The notes beneath the pieces were generated by a model that saw only the letters and a program-made list of their open reading frames with translations, made no database searches and had not been told where the DNA came from. From Cyclobacteriaceae bacterium (GTDB lineage Bacteria; Bacteroidota; Bacteroidia; Cytophagales; Cyclobacteriaceae), in NCBI GenBank assembly GCA_025055435.1, contig JANWWN010000001.1, positions 33,777 through 97,776 of the forward strand: 64,000 nucleotides of DNA, in the 5' to 3' direction. Both the position numbers and the translations under genes were made by a program. Below are positions 63,647 through 64,000 of the stretch, piece by piece; within the stretch, counting starts at the first letter, position 1; each line of letters begins with the position of its first letter.

Positions 63647-64000
63647 ATGGCATCCGTTTTCACCAGGATTATCAACCGCGAAATTCCGGGGCATATTGTA
63701 GCCGAAGATGAAAACTATATCGCTTTTCTCGATATCATGCCTTTGGTACCCGGGCATGTGCTGGTAGTTCCCAAAAAGGAAGTGGATTACATTTTTGATC
63801 TGGATAATGCAACACTTTCCGGACTAACCTGCTTTGCCAAAAATGTGGCAACTGCTATGAAAAAAGTTATTCCGTGCAGGCGCATAGGCGTGGCAGTTAT
63901 CGGCCTGGAGGTGCCTCACGTTCATATTCACCTGGTTCCGATGAATTCAATGGACGACCTGAATTTTACCCGTCCGAAACTCAAACCGGCTTCGGAAGAA
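63647..64000 (+). CDS. HIT family hydrolase (partial, C-terminus off the right edge)
   Basis: 118 codons of an open frame from the ATG at 63647 to the window edge. It matches the Hint branch of the histidine-triad family: FTRIINREIPGHIVAEDENYIAFLDIMPLVPGHVLVVPKKE and the catalytic triad HVHIHLVPM. These enzymes hydrolyse nucleoside phosphoramidates and related compounds. It lies directly after greA, a pairing seen in other Bacteroidota. The last residues of the protein are outside the window. Confidence 0.92.
   Translation, partial: MASVFTRIINREIPGHIVAEDENYIAFLDIMPLVPGHVLVVPKKEVDYIFDLDNATLSGLTCFAKNVATAMKKVIPCRRIGVAVIGLEVPHVHIHLVPMNSMDDLNFTRPKLKPASEE

Overview
The window is about 64 kb of a Bacteroidota chromosome, most likely a member of the Cytophagales. 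The evidence is a secreted protein with a type IX secretion sorting tail, lineage-restricted families (DUF5916, DUF4290, DUF2795, DUF3109), several promoters of the Bacteroidota form (TTG, 19-21 bases, TAnnTTTG), near-absence of Shine-Dalgarno sequences, a MurA with Asp in place of the catalytic Cys, and a fused two-domain acyltransferase of the OlsF type. The genus cannot be named from this alone. Most of the window is core housekeeping DNA with tightly packed operons. I see no rRNA or tRNA gene, no CRISPR array, no prophage and no insertion sequence.

Layout. 1-4509 (minus): nuoI-J-K-L-M, the membrane-arm part of complex I, starting at nuoI with no nuoA-H beside it. 4698-7282 (plus): queD and a UvrD-type helicase with an embedded nuclease-like domain and a zinc ribbon. 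7297-10829 (minus): prpB-C-D, the 2-methylcitrate route for propionate. 10928-15083 (minus): kdsB, a PaaE-like ferredoxin reductase and a DUF5916 outer-membrane protein. 15192-18199 (plus): purB and a T9SS-secreted surface protein. 18200-18505: remnant of an amidohydrolase gene. 18753-22526 (plus): fdhD, an amino-acid permease and a DUF885-like lipoprotein. 22516-26246 (minus): a small DMT protein, a TonB-like/beta-propeller protein and ettA. 26439-31214: a DUF2795 gene with a full Shine-Dalgarno sequence, ispD, a small membrane protein, queA, a lone MacB-type permease and recA.

31337-39276 (plus): a membrane-anchored metallo-aminopeptidase, a PhoB/PhoR-like two-component pair preceded by an 11-bp-phased repeat array, an RluA-type pseudouridine synthase, rplM-rpsI-rpsB-tsf, and two tandem paralogues of unknown function. 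39280-41325 (minus): an OlsF-like acyltransferase and a coiled-coil protein. 41375-48183 (plus): a conserved hypothetical protein, a 40-residue lipoprotein missed by size cut-offs, cmk, nqrABCDE without nqrF, and a DUF502 protein. 48190-52468 (minus): murA, DUF4290, pcrA. 52581-53989 (plus): a TcmP-like protein coupled to a DUF3109 cysteine-rich protein. 54004-59884 (minus): pdxA, a TerB-like protein and the yceD-rpmF-fabH-efp-accB-accC cluster. 59938-64000 (plus): rsmA, mgtE, a membrane-anchored pentapeptide-repeat protein, greA and the start of a HIT protein.

Together the genes describe an aerobic heterotroph with two quinone-reducing pumps (proton-type complex I and sodium-type NQR), propionate catabolism, LPS synthesis (kdsB) and T9SS secretion. 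No dramatic new gene system is visible. The most interesting signals are small: the repeat array before the phoB-like gene, a terminator-like hairpin in the greA leader, the one strong Shine-Dalgarno gene, the TcmP-like/DUF3109 pair and the missing nqrF.
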